This document shows, in pieces, positions 56,745 through 64,000 of a DNA stretch of 64,000 nucleotides (position 1 is its first letter; each line of letters opens with the position of its first letter). This stretch comes from Prochlorococcus marinus str. AS9601 (lineage in GTDB: Bacteria > Cyanobacteriota > Cyanobacteriia > PCC-6307 > Cyanobiaceae), in NCBI RefSeq assembly GCF_000015645.1, contig NC_008816.1:1364001-1428000 (forward strand), written 5' to 3'. Under the pieces are notes generated by a model. It searched no databases, was not told where the DNA came from, and was given only the letters and a program-made list of their open reading frames with translations. Both the position numbers and the translations under genes were made by a program.

Positions 56745-57104
56745 TTAGTGCTTATTCATTCTCGGTGGCTTTCCAAATGTTTGAAACATATCCCTATCGA
56801 GACTATTCTCTAAATCATCTAATTCTTCAAATTTGACCCAATGAATACAATCAACAGGGCATGTATCTATTGCTTCTTGTATGACATCAGAACTATCTCC
56901 ATCTTGCCTAATAGCTCGACTTCTACCATGAAATTCATCAACAGTGAAAGTATTCGAAGCGACGTGAACACAGTACTGACAACCAATACACTTTGCTTCA
57001 TCAACCCAAACTGCTCTTTCGGCTAACTGACCACCCAAAACTGGCTCATAGCCTGAAATCTCAATATTTTCTTCATTATTATGAAATGGATCCGTAAAAT
57101 CCAT
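56745..57104 (-). CDS. 4Fe-4S ferredoxin, 119 aa
   Basis: A single-cluster ferredoxin. Cys39-x2-Cys42-x2-Cys45 and Cys82-x3-Cys86 (DTCPVDC) are the cluster region, with one Cys as the distant ligand. The N-terminus has an acidic stretch. It sits between ycf35 and the aldo/keto reductase on one strand. This is the cyanobacterial fdx type that often follows ycf35. Confidence 0.85.
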   Translation of the reverse strand: MDFTDPFHNNEENIEISGYEPVLGGQLAERAVWVDEAKCIGCQYCVHVASNTFTVDEFHGRSRAIRQDGDSSDVIQEAIDTCPVDCIHWVKFEELDDLENSLDRDMFQTFGKPPRMNKH

Positions 57105-57113
57105 ATCTTGACA

Positions 57114-57506
57114 TTAGTTTTCCCACTTGGTTAAGACCAATTCAATAGAACCATCATTTTTATTTTTTTCCTCTACGATTTGATATCCATCTTCTTGCGT
57201 TTTAGAAATGATTGTTTGGTAAGCATACATTTGTGTAACTTTTGAGATAAATCTTTCTACTGGAATCTCAAATTTCCATAGATCAAGGTCAGTAACTAAT
57301 TCATATGAATTAGAATTGTTGTCCCATTTAAATCCAACTTGTGTATCACCAGGTAAATTCATACTTATATCAACGGGTGTGAATTGACCTTTATATCCTT
57401 TCACAAACTTTTTTTCTTGGTTGATACTATAACCGAAATAATTTAAAGCCTTAATTAATGGCTCTACTTCTTTGAGCTGAGTTTTAATTGTACTAAAATG
57501 AGACAT
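57114..57506 (-). CDS. ycf35: DUF1257/Ycf35 protein
   Basis: A 130-residue protein of the Ycf35 family, encoded in many algal plastids. SHFSTIKTQLKEVEPLIKAL, YELVTDLDLWKFEIPVERFI and TQMYAYQTIISKTQEDGYQI are the conserved parts. Function unsettled. Its start overlaps the DUF2997 gene by 14 bases. Confidence 0.88.
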   Translation of the reverse strand: MSHFSTIKTQLKEVEPLIKALNYFGYSINQEKKFVKGYKGQFTPVDISMNLPGDTQVGFKWDNNSNSYELVTDLDLWKFEIPVERFISKVTQMYAYQTIISKTQEDGYQIVEEKNKNDGSIELVLTKWEN

Positions 57507-57708
57507 TAGATTCGTTATTTAATTGTGTTGAGTTTTCACTTTGATTAGAGATGAAAGCATCAGAAGTTTTATTCTTAACTGTTACTTTACCGAGAGCGTC
57601 TTCGAGATTTTTTGTAGCTTCATTGCATGAATTACCAATAAATCCCTCAACAGTCTCTTCAACTTTTCCGTCTTGATGAATTTTGAATCTCAATGTTTTT
57701 TGAGGCAT
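57493..57708 (-). CDS. DUF2997 protein, 71 aa
   Basis: MPQKTLRFKIHQDGKVEETV then EGFIGNSCNEATKNLEDALG marks the family. I start it at the ATG that gives MPQ; a TTG three codons before is the only other choice. The last 30 residues are serine/asparagine-rich. It overlaps ycf35, a pairing seen in cyanobacteria. Confidence 0.8.
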   Translation of the reverse strand: MPQKTLRFKIHQDGKVEETVEGFIGNSCNEATKNLEDALGKVTVKNKTSDAFISNQSENSTQLNNESNVSF

Positions 57709-57855
57709 TAAATTCAAGTACTAAGTACTTTTACTTTATATAGAATAACGAAAATATTTTGTTTCAGTTGGTACAAGTTAATTAATTTTAATTTTTATAT
57801 TGAATATCTGATAAATTAATTTGTTATCTAGTGTTCTTCTAAAAAATTAAGATTT

Positions 57856-58623
57856 TTAATTATAAAAACCTTGCATCCCCATTGAATCAAGGGCAGTTTT
57901 TGCTTCTTCCATAACGGATGGTTCTTTATCGAAGAGAGCTATCTTAGTACATTCATCAACAAAACTTTCTTGGAATGTATTGTTTAATTTTTCGTACAAC
58001 CTACACAATGACCAAATACAATTACTTCTTACACCTGGTTCATTATCTATCTTTAAACTTATTAAAAGTTGTTCTGCTGCTAATTGAGCGTTCTCAAAAG
58101 AAACATTTCCAATTTCAGCTAAGGAACTTGATGACCATAACCTTACTGCAGCCACATCATTCTTTAAAGCATTTATTAATGGTTCTAAAACAATTTGGTT
58201 ATCATAATTAGCTAAGCTCCATGCAGTTGCTCTTCTGACATAAGCATTATCATCTGTCTTCAAAAGACTGACAAGTTTCTGGACTGCACTAGGACATGGA
58301 TTACGACCTAAAGCATATACAACACTCATTCTTTCAACAGGGCAAGGTTGATCAAGCAATGGTAATAAAAGGGGAAAAGATCTTTGATCTCTATACTCAC
58401 AAAATATTCGTAAGCCTTGTATTCGCTCTTCTCTATTACCTTTGAGCAAATTCAAAGCTGCATCACACTCTTGACTAATATTTAAATTTTTTGAAAAAGC
58501 ATCTTCATCAATTTGTTCTAAAGGATCTATTTCAATCTCTAAAGCCAATTCTCTTGCCAAAACATCTGGATCAACAGCGATATCAACTAAGCTTTCTTTA
58601 TTAGAATCATTATTTTTTGTCAT
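57856..58623 (-). CDS. HEAT-repeat protein
   Basis: A 255-residue all-helical protein with HEAT/PBS-lyase-type repeats. Units such as RSFPLLLPLLDQPCPVERMS, VQKLVSLLKTDDNAYVRRAT and AVRLWSSSSLAEIGNVSFEN recur with about 31-residue spacing. Related repeats occur in phycobilin lyases, but the lyase-specific residues are not evident and these organisms lack phycobilisomes. A scaffold role is more likely. Confidence 0.75.
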   Translation of the reverse strand: MTKNNDSNKESLVDIAVDPDVLARELALEIEIDPLEQIDEDAFSKNLNISQECDAALNLLKGNREERIQGLRIFCEYRDQRSFPLLLPLLDQPCPVERMSVVYALGRNPCPSAVQKLVSLLKTDDNAYVRRATAWSLANYDNQIVLEPLINALKNDVAAVRLWSSSSLAEIGNVSFENAQLAAEQLLISLKIDNEPGVRSNCIWSLCRLYEKLNNTFQESFVDECTKIALFDKEPSVMEEAKTALDSMGMQGFYN

Positions 58624-58641
58624 TTTGAAAAACTTAAAATA

Positions 58642-58788
58642 TTAATTTATGGGAGCAGGAGACATCATATCTCCAGGCAACCAAATTCTTGCACTAACCG
58701 CAAAGAAGGCAATCCCAAAAAGTGAGACGATAGCGAAAGGTAAAATTTTTGTTTTAATAAAACTCAAAGATTTAAGATTAATTAACAC
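58642..58788 (-). CDS. Small single-pass membrane protein, 48 aa
   Basis: A GTG-started frame, VLINLKSLSFIKTKILPFAI, VSLFGIAFFAVSARIWLPGD and MMSPAPIN. One membrane helix is followed by the conserved-looking ARIWLPGDMM-SPAP tail, which I have an impression of from other cyanobacteria but cannot name. It follows rlmN by 48 bases on the same strand and lies ahead of the HEAT-repeat gene. Confidence 0.6.
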   Translation of the reverse strand: MLINLKSLSFIKTKILPFAIVSLFGIAFFAVSARIWLPGDMMSPAPIN

Positions 58789-58836
58789 AATAATAACCTG
58801 TTTAAGAGACTTTTAAAAAATTTTTATTAGATAATA

Positions 58837-59895
<1,059 letters not shown>

Positions 59896-59911
59896 TTATT
59901 TAAAACAGTTT

Positions 59912-60067
<156 letters not shown>

Positions 60068-60119
60068 TTACAAATTTAAAAAATCCATTCTAGTCACTAA
60101 AAATAATAATAGATAATAT

Positions 60120-64000
<3,881 letters not shown>

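Overview
The window is AT-rich, densely packed DNA whose genes match a Prochlorococcus-type marine picocyanobacterium, probably a high-light-adapted lineage. This rests on recognised gene content: a split F-type ATP synthase with atpD-atpC apart from the other subunits, rpoC2 as a separate gene, Ycf65/PSRP-3, Ycf35, System II cytochrome c biogenesis, an Hli protein, a BioK-like biotin gene and many very small cyanobacterial proteins. I recognised no tRNA, rRNA, insertion sequence, integrase or CRISPR array.

Positions 1 to about 13,600 are accessory in character. Only a few ordinary-sized genes occur: an NTF2-like protein, a GT39/ArnT-type glycosyltransferase, a cupin-like protein next to a LOG-family protein, a Wza-type polysaccharide export protein and a ribbon-helix-helix-like protein. 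Between them lie about two dozen micro-genes of roughly 25 to 60 codons. They encode single-pass membrane peptides, cysteine-motif peptides and paralogous pairs, often joined by ATGA, TAATG or TGATG overlaps. Decayed gene fragments also occur (about 1957-2046 and 12980-13167).

Positions 13,600 to 14,930 hold two structured non-coding segments around an EVE-domain gene and a DUF2811 gene. One has a long imperfect inverted repeat enclosing two GTGAACAG boxes, with two opposite-facing copies just upstream of the EVE gene. The other has three DnaA-box-like sequences.

From 14,930 to the end the window is core genome. It runs: DUF1818-rpoZ, an Hsp70-like gene, pyrR, gpmI-secG, groES-groL, atpD-atpC, PSRP-3, pepP, a CNNM/CBS protein with a DUF697 GTPase and nadD-nadE, DUF3326, a 2Fe-2S ferredoxin, the eight-gene ATP synthase operon (AtpI, a, c, b', b, delta, alpha, gamma), ftsW, ccdA-ccsB, queF, glnB, a TlyA-type methyltransferase, purB, fumC, a Ski2/Mtr4-like helicase, the biotin operon bioF-bioK-bioC-bioD-bioA, a DUF3143/J-domain pair, rsmG, an aldo/keto reductase with a ferredoxin, ycf35 and DUF2997, a HEAT-repeat protein, rlmN, an hli gene, and rpoC2 running off the right edge.

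The most unusual material is the micro-gene population in the first 9.4 kb: a chain of overlapping membrane micro-ORFs at 5.2-5.7 kb, small Cys-motif families including a twin CX3C peptide, a DUF4278-like peptide behind a near-consensus promoter and structured leader, and the GTGAACAG-box region near the EVE gene. Functions for these are not known to me and are given as observations only.
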